Shown here one piece after another: positions 42,104-50,329 of a stretch of 64,000 nucleotides of DNA. A program made the translations under genes and the position numbers. Origin of the DNA: Flavobacterium hibisci (GTDB lineage: Bacteria > Bacteroidota > Bacteroidia > Flavobacteriales > Flavobacteriaceae); contig NZ_JAIQDW010000018.1 in NCBI RefSeq assembly GCF_020026925.1, forward strand, positions 35,538 through 99,537, given 5' to 3'. How positions within the stretch are numbered: the first letter of the stretch is position 1; each line of letters opens with the position of its first letter. The notes under the pieces are model-generated. The model worked only from the letters and a program-made list of their open reading frames with translations, did no database searches and was not told where the DNA came from.

Positions 42104-43420
42104 TCACACTTCTACTTTTTTCATTTTCGGAACTAAGATATGCATAATTAACCATGCTGAAAGATATGCTGCCCCACAAATACAGAACATTATAAAATAT
42201 CCGGTTTCAATTTTTCCAATTTTAGTATAATAAACAAACATGTTTTTTTGAACCAAAACTGTCAATAAAATTCCTCCAAGTGCTCCAAACATCCCTCCTA
42301 TACCTGTTACAGAAGCAGTTGCTTTTTTAGGAAACATATCAGATACTGTGGTAAATATATTTGCACTCCACGCCTGATGTGCAGAAACCGCCAAACCTAT
42401 TACTAAAATTGCCCACCACATATTTATTGTTCCTAAGTATTGAGAGAACAATACGGGTAAAACAGCAAACGCGTAAAGCAGCATACTTGTTTTTCTTGCT
42501 TTATATGCCGGCCAGTTTTTCTCAATTAATTTTAATGGAAGCCAGCCTCCAAAAATACTTCCAACACTTCCTATCACATATACTAAAGCGCAAGGCCAGA
42601 TAATTTCTGTAGCTGAAAGTTTATACTGCTTCATCAGGAAATCTGGCAACCAGAACAAATAAAACCACCAAACGGGATCTGTCAACAATTTTCCAATTGC
42701 AAAAGCCCATGTTTGACGAAAACCCAACAATTTCAACCACGAAACTTTCTCTGTATCTTTTTCTTCAACTAAATCAGTTTTATCAGCAGTAATATATTCT
42801 AATTCTGCCTGAGATAAACGCTTTTGTTTTTGAGGCACTTCATATAAAACGAACCATAATGCCAGCCATATAAATCCTATAACACCTGTAGCTATAAATG
42901 CCCATTGCCAGCCATAATTTTCTGCTATAAAAGGAACAGATAAAGGAACAATTATGGCACCAATATTACTTCCTGAATTAAAAATCCCTGTTGCCAAAGC
43001 ACGCTCTTTTTGTGGAAACCACTCTGCTGTGGCTTTTATCGCTGCAGGAAAATTACCCGCCTCCGTCACACCTAAAAACACACGTGCTATTAAAAAACCT
43101 CCTGTCCCGGTAGCAAATGCATGCCCAACAGCTGCCAAACTCCATAAACCGGTCGCGATTGCATAACCTAATTTTGTGCCTAATTTATCAATAATCCCTC
43201 CTGCAATCAGCATTCCAAGTGCATAGGCTATTTTAAAAGCCAATTCTATATTAGAGTAATCAATTACTTCCTGCTCTGGGGTCCAGTGAAAGGCTTCTGC
43301 AAGAAAAGGCCTTAGATAACTGATTACATTTCGATCTAAATAATTTACGGTAGTAGCAAAGAAAACTAAGCTACAGATAGTCCAGCGATACTTTCCTATC
43401 GCGGCATTGGTTTGGTTCAT
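42104..43420 (-). CDS. exuT: MFS uronate transporter (ExuT-like, copy 2)
   Basis: The 438-residue protein has about 12 membrane segments and features of the anion:cation symporter group (NYLDRNVISYLRPFL, EAGNFPAAIKATAEWFP). It probably takes up galacturonate or a related uronate. It lies 51 nt downstream of a second, longer homologue on the same strand. The two share the N-terminal YRWTIC/YRWSIC start and the GEAGNFPAAIK region. The substrate cannot be fixed by sequence alone. Confidence 0.86.
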   Translation of the reverse strand: MNQTNAAIGKYRWTICSLVFFATTVNYLDRNVISYLRPFLAEAFHWTPEQEVIDYSNIELAFKIAYALGMLIAGGIIDKLGTKLGYAIATGLWSLAAVGHAFATGTGGFLIARVFLGVTEAGNFPAAIKATAEWFPQKERALATGIFNSGSNIGAIIVPLSVPFIAENYGWQWAFIATGVIGFIWLALWFVLYEVPQKQKRLSQAELEYITADKTDLVEEKDTEKVSWLKLLGFRQTWAFAIGKLLTDPVWWFYLFWLPDFLMKQYKLSATEIIWPCALVYVIGSVGSIFGGWLPLKLIEKNWPAYKARKTSMLLYAFAVLPVLFSQYLGTINMWWAILVIGLAVSAHQAWSANIFTTVSDMFPKKATASVTGIGGMFGALGGILLTVLVQKNMFVYYTKIGKIETGYFIMFCICGAAYLSAWLIMHILVPKMKKVEV

Positions 43421-43471
43421 AATTCAGTTTGGTTTGGTTTGGTTGGTTAAATTAGTTAGTATAAAATCTTT

Positions 43472-44917
43472 TTAAAGATCCGTAATTGGCGCATATTTAG
43501 GAACCAAAGTTTTCATCACAATCCAGCCTGTTAAGTAACATACTGCACAAATTGAAAAAATGATAAAATATCCAGCCTCAATTCCCTGAAAGCCCATAAA
43601 AGACATATTTGTATCTTTACTATAATCGAACAATAATCCAGAACCTTTGTTAATTAAAGTTGAACCAATTCCACCAGCTAAACCTCCAATACCTGTAATA
43701 GTTGCAATTGCTTTTTTAGGAAACATATCACCAACTGTTGTGAAAATATTAGCCGACCATGACTGGTGAGCTGCCCCGGCAATACCTATGATAATTACCG
43801 GCAACCAGTAACTAATATAGCCTAATGGCTGTGCTACTAAAGCTAACAATGGAAAAAAAGCAAAAATCAACATAGCTCTCATTCTTCCTTCATACGGATT
43901 CATACCTTTTTTTTCAACAAAATAAGTCGGAAGCCATCCACCTATAATTGACAAAAGTGTAATCATATACAAAACAAATAGGGGTAAGGCAGCTTCAGTA
44001 GAGTCCATTCCATAGACAGAACTCAAGTAAGCAGGAGTCCAGAACAAAAAGAACCACCAAACACCATCTGTCATAAATTTCCCAAAAGCAAATGCCCAGG
44101 TTTGTTTGTATTTAAAACAATCTACAAGGGAAACTTTTGTTTTGGTTTCAGGTACGTAACCCACTATTTTACTATCCGCTATTTCATCTTGCTGAATATA
44201 AGCTAATTCAGCTGCACTAACTTTTGGGTGTTTTTCAGGTTTATCATACATAAAAACCCAGAATCCCATCCATACAAAACCTAAAGCTCCAATAATAATA
44301 AACGCCATTTCCCAACCAAAAGCCTTAGCAATGAAAGGAATTGTTATTGGCGCGGCTAAAGCTCCTACTGTTGCTCCAGCGTTAAAAATACTTGTTGAAA
44401 ATGCCCTGTCTTTTTTAGGAAAATATTCTGCTGTAGTTTTAATAGCAGCCGGGAAATTTCCTGCCTCTCCAACAGCTAAGACAAAACGGGCAAAAATAAA
44501 CAGAGTAACACTCACATTAATTACCAATGCTGTATCATTAACTGTATGAATAACATCTTTAGCACCTTCAAAACCAACAAACCAGTCCCCTGTTATAATC
44601 CCTGAAGTCGCAATACCACAAAATGCATGCAAACAAGCACCTAAAGACCATATTCCGATTGCCCACAAAAATCCCTTTTTTGTATCCAGCCAATCCACAA
44701 ATCTTCCTGCAAATAGTAAAGAAACTGCATAAAAGATAGAAAATAAAGCTGTAATGTTTCCATAATCATTATTAGTCCAGTGAAATTCAGGAGCAATAAA
44801 ATCGCTCCACGTTAACGAAAGAACTTGTCTGTCTAAATAATTAATGGTTGTTGCAAAAAACAACAATGCACATATACTCCAGCGATAATTTCCAATAGAT
44901 TGGTTTTTTTGACTCAT
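43472..44917 (-). CDS. exuT: MFS uronate transporter (ExuT-like, copy 1)
   Basis: The 481-residue transporter has about 12 membrane segments, with NYLDRQVLSLTWSDFI, VGEAGNFPAAIKTTAEYFP and FTTVGDMFPKKAIATITG. It carries an extra ~40-residue loop after the third helix compared with the copy downstream. ExuT-type symport of hexuronates with protons is the likely activity at the inner membrane. Its promoter carries a LacI-type operator 140 nt upstream of the ATG (45057-45070). Confidence 0.87.
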   Translation of the reverse strand: MSQKNQSIGNYRWSICALLFFATTINYLDRQVLSLTWSDFIAPEFHWTNNDYGNITALFSIFYAVSLLFAGRFVDWLDTKKGFLWAIGIWSLGACLHAFCGIATSGIITGDWFVGFEGAKDVIHTVNDTALVINVSVTLFIFARFVLAVGEAGNFPAAIKTTAEYFPKKDRAFSTSIFNAGATVGALAAPITIPFIAKAFGWEMAFIIIGALGFVWMGFWVFMYDKPEKHPKVSAAELAYIQQDEIADSKIVGYVPETKTKVSLVDCFKYKQTWAFAFGKFMTDGVWWFFLFWTPAYLSSVYGMDSTEAALPLFVLYMITLLSIIGGWLPTYFVEKKGMNPYEGRMRAMLIFAFFPLLALVAQPLGYISYWLPVIIIGIAGAAHQSWSANIFTTVGDMFPKKAIATITGIGGLAGGIGSTLINKGSGLLFDYSKDTNMSFMGFQGIEAGYFIIFSICAVCYLTGWIVMKTLVPKYAPITDL

Positions 44918-45229
44918 AGTAATTATGTTTGTTTGGCTTATTTAAAACCGTTTAATTAATTAAAAATGTATTTTTTACAATTACAAACAAACGTAATATT
45001 TTTATATTAACCATACGTTTTTAAGATATAATTAATTTACAAATAAAACCAAAAAATGTAATCGATTGCACAAATATAGGTTTAAATACTTATATTGCAA
45101 ATAAATTACTTAAAAAATTATTTCCTACTATTAATTAAATATATATGGTAAAAAAACAGATTAAAAATTAAACATTAAACAATACATTTGTTAAATCAAT
45201 CGCTCCGAACAAGTAATTAAAACATTGAT
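44918..45229. other. Divergent intergenic region between exuT and an esterase gene
   Basis: This 312-nt gap holds the exuT promoter and operator (45057-45078) and a leader of about 135 nt on the exuT side. It is strongly AT-rich. On the plus side no clear -7 consensus was found for the esterase gene. I see no open reading frame or stable hairpin. Confidence 0.6.
45057..45078 (-). promoter_or_regulatory. LacI-type operator and -7 box of exuT
   Basis: TATATTTG (45071-45078) is directly followed by TGCAATCGATTACA (45057-45070) on the minus strand. The layout is identical to that at kduI and GH28. Confidence 0.75.
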
Positions 45230-46237
45230 ATGAAATCAAATAAATTTTGCCAACAATACATGTTTTTTATTAAAAAATGTAATCTTAAAAATTTGAAAAC
45301 GTCAAAAAAAAATAATTCAGAAAAAATACTTTTACTATGTTATTTAACATTTGGAATGATGTTGAATTTACATGCTCAAAATGAAATTTTGCCATTGTGG
45401 AAATCTATTCCAGATGAAATAATTCCTCCTGACTATAAAGAAAAAGAAGTTGTAAAAGAAGGCAAAATTCAACGTACAAGTTTAGTGACAACCCCAACAT
45501 TGAGTGTTTTTATTCCGAAAGAAACAAAACCTAATCAAACTGCAGTCCTTATTTTTCCGGGTGGAGGATATGCACATTTGTCAATGGAAAAAGAAGGAAC
45601 GAATGTAGCAGAATGGTTAAATAGCTTAGGTATTGTTGCTTTTGTTGTAAAATATCGCTTACCCAGCGATCTAATCATGAAAAACAAATCTATCGGATCT
45701 TTGCAGGACGCCCAGGAGGCCATTCGTTTTGTTCGGTCTAATGCCACAAAATGGAATATTGATCCGAATAAAATTGGTACGATAGGTTTTTCAGCAGGTG
45801 GTCATTTAGCATCGACACTGGCAACACATTTTGATAATAAAGTATATGAATCGAAATTTAACATGAGTGCCCGACCAGACTTTTCAATATTAGTTTACCC
45901 AGTAATCTCAATGGATAACCATATAACCCACAAAGGCTCGCAAACAAATTTGCTGGGAAAAGAGCCTTCCCAAATTCTTATTGATGATTTTTCTAATGAA
46001 AAAAAAGTCACCTCAAAAACACCTCCAACATTTTTAGTTCATGCTTCAGATGATAGCGCTGTTTTACCTGAAAACAGTATCAATTATTATCTGGCTTTAA
46101 AAAAGAACAACATTTCAGCCGAATTACATATTTACGAAAAAGGCGGCCACGGTTTTGGTTTGGGAGTACAAGATACAAGTCTTTATTGGATCAATGACTG
46201 TAAAGAGTGGCTTAAAGCAAATCACTATATCCTTTAA
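45230..46237 (+). CDS. Secreted alpha/beta hydrolase (carbohydrate esterase type)
   Basis: The 335-residue frame contains an alpha/beta-hydrolase with LIFPGGGYAHLSMEKEG (oxyanion hole), GFSAGGHLAST (nucleophile) and VHASDD plus GGHGFGLG (Asp, His). It resembles BD-FAE-like acetyl-xylan esterases. The signal peptide core (ILLLCYLTFGMMLNLHAQ) begins only near residue 33, so the true start may be a later codon than the ATG at 45230. It is divergent from exuT and may remove acetyl groups from pectic or xylan oligosaccharides. Confidence 0.82.
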   Translation: MKSNKFCQQYMFFIKKCNLKNLKTSKKNNSEKILLLCYLTFGMMLNLHAQNEILPLWKSIPDEIIPPDYKEKEVVKEGKIQRTSLVTTPTLSVFIPKETKPNQTAVLIFPGGGYAHLSMEKEGTNVAEWLNSLGIVAFVVKYRLPSDLIMKNKSIGSLQDAQEAIRFVRSNATKWNIDPNKIGTIGFSAGGHLASTLATHFDNKVYESKFNMSARPDFSILVYPVISMDNHITHKGSQTNLLGKEPSQILIDDFSNEKKVTSKTPPTFLVHASDDSAVLPENSINYYLALKKNNISAELHIYEKGGHGFGLGVQDTSLYWINDCKEWLKANHYIL

Positions 46238-46288
46238 GAACACATAGCTATCATAAAATTTATCTAAAATTATTTTTAATTAATTTAC

Positions 46289-46313
46289 ATATCGGGAAAA
46301 GTCGATATATTTG
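46289..46313 (+). promoter_or_regulatory. arsR promoter with inverted repeat, nearly leaderless
   Basis: ATATCG-N8-CGATAT (46289-46308) overlaps the -7 box TATATTTG (46306-46313). The ATG is only 4 nt further on, so the transcript should have almost no leader. The repeat is a plausible autoregulatory site. Confidence 0.5.
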
Positions 46314-46317
46314 CATT

Positions 46318-46617
46318 ATGGAACAAGTAGAAATTTTTAAAGCATTGTCTAATAAATCCAGATTACAAATGCTGGAATGGCTAAAAGAACCCGAACTCAA
46401 CTTCCCGGATCAGATTACTGCAGGATTTGAACATGGCGTTTGTGTTGGTCAGATACAAGCCAAGACAGGCCTTACTCAATCTACCGTTTCAGAATATTTG
46501 TCGATTTTACAACGCGCAGGTTTTATCGAATCTACGCGAGTTGGACAGTGGACATACTACAAACGCAACGAAAGTGCCTTTGAAGCACTCAGTAAATTAA
46601 TTCAATCTAATTTGTAA
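46318..46617 (+). CDS. ArsR family winged-helix regulator
   Basis: The 99-residue protein starts MEQVEIFKALSNKSRLQMLEWL, typical of ArsR/SmtB proteins, and has the recognition helix in GLTQSTVSEYLSILQRAGFIES and a wing with RVGQWTYYKRN. The single early cysteine (HGVCVGQ) is not a classical metal site. It lies 6 nt upstream of an Old Yellow Enzyme gene and probably controls it; the inducer may be an electrophile rather than a metal, which is inference. Confidence 0.9.
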   Translation: MEQVEIFKALSNKSRLQMLEWLKEPELNFPDQITAGFEHGVCVGQIQAKTGLTQSTVSEYLSILQRAGFIESTRVGQWTYYKRNESAFEALSKLIQSNL

Positions 46618-46623
46618 ATTATT

Positions 46624-47730
46624 ATGAGTACAAACAGTCTGTTTTCTCCTTTCGACCTGAAAACACTACATCTTAAAAACAGAATTGTGATGGCGCCAAT
46701 GACGCGATCCTTTTCTCCAAACGGAACTCCAACCGAACAAGTTGCTTCATACTATCAAAAAAGAGCTGAAGGCGAAGTTGGACTTATATTATCTGAAGGA
46801 ACTGTTATTGACAGACCTTCATCGTCAAACGATGCAAACGTACCGCACTTTTATGGAGATGAGGCTTTAAAAGGATGGAAAAAAGTCATCGATGAAGTTC
46901 ATGCTGCCGGAGGTCAGATGGGACCTCAAATCTGGCATATGGGAATCATGGACAATCATCACTCCGGATGGGTTCCTCCTGTTCCTTTTGAAGGACCGTC
47001 AGGATTCAATCGTCCTGATTTCAGAAATGGTATTGCCATGTCTGAAAAAGATATTGAAAATACCATCTTAGCTTTCGGAAAAGCTGCTGCCGATGCCAAA
47101 AAGTTAGGTTTTGACACTATCGAAATTCACGGTGCACACGGTTACTTAATTGATCAGTTTTTTAGAGCAGAAACCAATTTACGTACCGATATTTATGGCG
47201 GAAAAACGTTGCCGGAGCGTAACCGTTTTGCAATTGAAGTTATCAAAGAAATCAGAAAACAAGTTGGCAACGATTTTGCTGTGATTATGCGATTCTCTCA
47301 ATTTAAACCTTCTGACTATAATTATAAACTGGCTAAAAACCCTCAGGAATTAGAGGCCTGGCTTACTCCACTTGTTGATGCCGGAGTAGATATTTTACAT
47401 TGTTCGCAAAGAAGATTCTGGGAACCTGAATTTGAAGATTCAGATTTGAATTTTGCAGGATGGGCAAAAAAAGTAACCGGAGCACCAACCATAACAGTAG
47501 GTTCAATCGGATTATCAAGCGATTTCTTTGGTGCTTTTGCGGGAGAAAGTTCTGAACCTACTTCTTTGGAAGAACTAAACAGACGTTTCGACAGAGGCGA
47601 TTTTGATTTGGCTGCCGTTGGAAGGCCATTATTATCTGACCCAAATTGGGTTGCTAAAATTAAAGCAGGAAAAACGGATCAATTGAAAGGTTTCAGTAAA
47701 GAAGCTTTAACGGAATTGGTTTTAGAATAA
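46624..47730 (+). CDS. NADH:flavin oxidoreductase, Old Yellow Enzyme family
   Basis: The 368-residue FMN enzyme is a TIM barrel with NRIVMAPMTRSFSPNGTPTEQVASYY split across the first strands, IHGAHGYLIDQFF, and the late AVGRPLLSDPNWV. OYE enzymes reduce activated double bonds of quinones and enones. The catalytic-site HGAHGY pattern is complete. It is co-transcribed with the ArsR regulator. Confidence 0.92.
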   Translation: MSTNSLFSPFDLKTLHLKNRIVMAPMTRSFSPNGTPTEQVASYYQKRAEGEVGLILSEGTVIDRPSSSNDANVPHFYGDEALKGWKKVIDEVHAAGGQMGPQIWHMGIMDNHHSGWVPPVPFEGPSGFNRPDFRNGIAMSEKDIENTILAFGKAAADAKKLGFDTIEIHGAHGYLIDQFFRAETNLRTDIYGGKTLPERNRFAIEVIKEIRKQVGNDFAVIMRFSQFKPSDYNYKLAKNPQELEAWLTPLVDAGVDILHCSQRRFWEPEFEDSDLNFAGWAKKVTGAPTITVGSIGLSSDFFGAFAGESSEPTSLEELNRRFDRGDFDLAAVGRPLLSDPNWVAKIKAGKTDQLKGFSKEALTELVLE

Positions 47731-47788
47731 TACTATTTGTAAATAAGTTACAGCGCTGCTGTGAGTCTCTACGTATAAATCATAATTA

Positions 47789-47825
47789 AAAAAGAGATGG
47801 AACCTTAAAATGTTTCATCTCTTTT
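47789..47825. terminator. Bidirectional terminator after the OYE gene
   Basis: AAAAGAGATG (about 47789-47798) pairs with CATCTCTTTT (about 47816-47825) with T- and A-runs on both sides, between convergent genes. Confidence 0.75.
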
Positions 47826-47828
47826 CTT

Positions 47829-48332
47829 TTATAAATCGTCGTCACTATTATTATCAAAAAAATCTTTTGGATCAAAAGGAATATCATCGTCAGGATCTTT
47901 ATCATGTGCATTCACTCCGGGTGGATTAAATAATCCCCAACTGTCTTTAATATAATTCCACTGATCAAATCCTGCCACCCAATCAATAAATAACAACCGA
48001 AATTCATCAATTGTACTTCGCAATAAATCAATATAATCTGTATCAGTAATACCCTCTTCATAACGCAGACTTCCAGCCTGAACAGACAGTTCTCGTGCGG
48101 CTTTGCGAATAATTGCTGCATTTTCCATTCTTAAATCATATAAATCACCTCCTTCTGCTCCGGCAATTTTCACAGGAATTGTAAATGCATTTTCTAACAT
48201 AAAACGGACTGTAGTTTCCTGCAGAAAATCATTATCAGCAGGAACTACATGAATCAATCCTTCGGTTAATTTAAAAATTTGCTCTGCCTTTTGATAAATT
48301 GGCATTTTATGTATTTCGTCTAATTCTTCCAT
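47829..48332 (-). CDS. Unknown helical protein
   Basis: The 167-residue product is mostly helical and has an acidic, Asp-rich tail (DPDDDIPFDPKDFF). The first 120 residues show a bundle pattern (KAEQIFKLTEGLIHVVP, NAAIIRKAARELSVQAGSL) reminiscent of four-helix-bundle proteins, but I cannot assign a family. I chose the ATG at 48332; a longer form would need a TTG. It follows an acyltransferase gene on the same strand. Confidence 0.68.
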   Translation of the reverse strand: MEELDEIHKMPIYQKAEQIFKLTEGLIHVVPADNDFLQETTVRFMLENAFTIPVKIAGAEGGDLYDLRMENAAIIRKAARELSVQAGSLRYEEGITDTDYIDLLRSTIDEFRLLFIDWVAGFDQWNYIKDSWGLFNPPGVNAHDKDPDDDIPFDPKDFFDNNSDDDL

Positions 48333-48367
48333 TTTACATTGAAAAAAATCTTTTGTCAAATATAAAA

Positions 48368-49504
48368 TTACTTTTCAGATAAAGTTATTTTCCTTTTTTG
48401 AAATTTATTCTGCAACCAATTACGAACCGGTTCATCGTACAATTTCAAACACAAATAAGCGAGTACAATACTGGCAACTAAAACCCCTGTTCCAACCACA
48501 TACCCATCTTTTAAAGAGACATTATTATCTACAACCCAGGCCGTAAACCAATAAATCAGCGGATAATGTGTGATATAAATTGGATAGGAAATATCCCCAA
48601 GCCATTTGCAGATTTTAAGTGAGAACGGATTTTTTATTTCTCCTCCTGCACCAATTGATACTATCAAAGGAAATACGAGAATAATACAAAACGATTCATA
48701 CAAACCGTTCATCCACAAACTATTTTCATCCCCAATTCTTGGCACTATCAGCACAATTGCTATCAATAAGCTGCATACCCAGAAAGCGCCTTTTATATGA
48801 ATTAATTTTCCTAATCGGGAAAGTAAAATTCCGGCAAAGAAAGGATACAGTAAACGTGTAAATCCGATATTCATTTGCTCCAGATTCAGTGACCATCCTC
48901 CAATAACATCTCCTTTTGGTCCAAAAACAGTATAATTAATCAGTAAACCTGCAAATATCAAAACAAAAAAAACGAGTACTTTATTTGAGAATTTACGAAA
49001 GAACAAAGCATACAGGATATTTGCGATATATTCGAAAAAAAGCGACCATGCAGGTCCGTCAAGCGGATGCATTTCACCCCAGCCTCTGATTTCCATTGAT
49101 GGCGGAACCGGGAGCAATGTAAAACCTACAATCATGGTCAAAATTACCTTCCAGGCTTCCATTCCGGCAATCATCGGAAACAATTTATCAGAAGCCTGAA
49201 AATAGTAAAATATGGCCCCAATAATCATTCCCATAATAACCATGGGCTGGAGACGAATCAAACGACGTTTGTAAAATTCCCATTGTGTCATTTTCCCCCA
49301 GCGGTCATCATACGCATAGGCAACAACAAATCCTGATAAAAGAAAAAAGAAATCGACGGCCAGGTAACCGTGATTGATAATTTGCTTAAAGCGGTTTCCT
49401 CCGGCAAAGGTTTCAAAAACATGAAAAGCAACTACTAAAATCGCAGCTACCCCACGTAAACCGTCTAAAATTTCATAATGCTTTTTGGGTTTAATTTCGG
49501 TCAT
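48368..49504 (-). CDS. Acyltransferase 3 family membrane protein
   Basis: The 378-residue protein has about 10 membrane segments and the family start HYEILDGLRGVAAILVVAFHVFE with the catalytic histidine, followed by DFFFLLSGFVVAYAYDDRW. Such proteins O-acetylate or otherwise acylate surface glycans at the inner membrane. The acceptor is not readable from the sequence; the gene lies next to a GH3 glucosidase and a DUF1349 gene. Confidence 0.88.
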   Translation of the reverse strand: MTEIKPKKHYEILDGLRGVAAILVVAFHVFETFAGGNRFKQIINHGYLAVDFFFLLSGFVVAYAYDDRWGKMTQWEFYKRRLIRLQPMVIMGMIIGAIFYYFQASDKLFPMIAGMEAWKVILTMIVGFTLLPVPPSMEIRGWGEMHPLDGPAWSLFFEYIANILYALFFRKFSNKVLVFFVLIFAGLLINYTVFGPKGDVIGGWSLNLEQMNIGFTRLLYPFFAGILLSRLGKLIHIKGAFWVCSLLIAIVLIVPRIGDENSLWMNGLYESFCIILVFPLIVSIGAGGEIKNPFSLKICKWLGDISYPIYITHYPLIYWFTAWVVDNNVSLKDGYVVGTGVLVASIVLAYLCLKLYDEPVRNWLQNKFQKRKITLSEK

Positions 49505-49550
49505 AAAATGGTTAGTAATTAGTTGTTAATAGTTAATTATTAATTGATAA

Positions 49551-50201
49551 CTAATCCTGATGATTCTTCAGCCATTCTAACCTGCGCTGATCCGGTAAAT
49601 GGGTTACTTTGAAGTTTTCAAATTTAGCTTCAAAACCTTTTCCGTCAGGTGAAGCTGCCATCAAACCTACCATTACCGGCGTATTGTCCTGCAAAGGTGC
49701 ATTGCGTGTCAGGATATAGTTTTTATCATCATAAGAAAAGAATATTTCAACTGCATCTAATCTTCTCACCACTTTTATCCAGACAAATGGCGGGGCTTTG
49801 TCTAAAGTGGTTACGCTCCAGTCGCTTTTGTTGTGTGTCACAACGGTGCTTATATTGAATTTTCCGTCAACAAATTCCACTCCGGTTTTAATGTATTTTT
49901 TTTCGTCTATCCTTATCATCAGGCCCATCTGATCAAAACGTGCAATATAATTTCCGGTTAATTTTACTTTGGCTTCAAATTCACCACCATAAGTTGCATA
50001 ATAAAAAGGTGCATCATCAACCGTAAAACCGTAATGCGAAATACGCCAATAATCACTACCAGCCGTAACATTCATGATTAAGGCATTGTTTTTAATTTCC
50101 CATTTTTCAGGTTCATTAAACCATTGCATTTTGTTCAGGCTTTGCGCCGAAAGGTTTTGTATTAAAAAGAATACTGTTACAAACAAAACTATTTGTTTCA
50201 T
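49551..50201 (-). CDS. Secreted DUF1349 (concanavalin-like) protein
   Basis: The 216-residue protein has a signal peptide (IVLFVTVFFLIQNLSAQ) and a single beta-sandwich with MQWFNEPEKWEIKNNAL, DQMGLMIRIDEKKYIKTGVEF and FENFKV near the end. I chose the ATG at 50201 because it gives a proper signal peptide; an in-frame ATG at 50249 adds 16 basic residues. The role may be binding or trimming of plant glycans, inferred only from the domain and from the GH3 neighbour. Confidence 0.78.
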   Translation of the reverse strand: MKQIVLFVTVFFLIQNLSAQSLNKMQWFNEPEKWEIKNNALIMNVTAGSDYWRISHYGFTVDDAPFYYATYGGEFEAKVKLTGNYIARFDQMGLMIRIDEKKYIKTGVEFVDGKFNISTVVTHNKSDWSVTTLDKAPPFVWIKVVRRLDAVEIFFSYDDKNYILTRNAPLQDNTPVMVGLMAASPDGKGFEAKFENFKVTHLPDQRRLEWLKNHQD

Positions 50202-50329
50202 GATTATTTTTTTATAAAAGTTAAACATTTTACGTTTGACATTTGACATTATACTATTTTTTCAAAGCAAAGCTGCAACTTTTTACAATTACAGCTTTAC
50301 AACCAACCAATTTAGAAAATTAATGAAAT

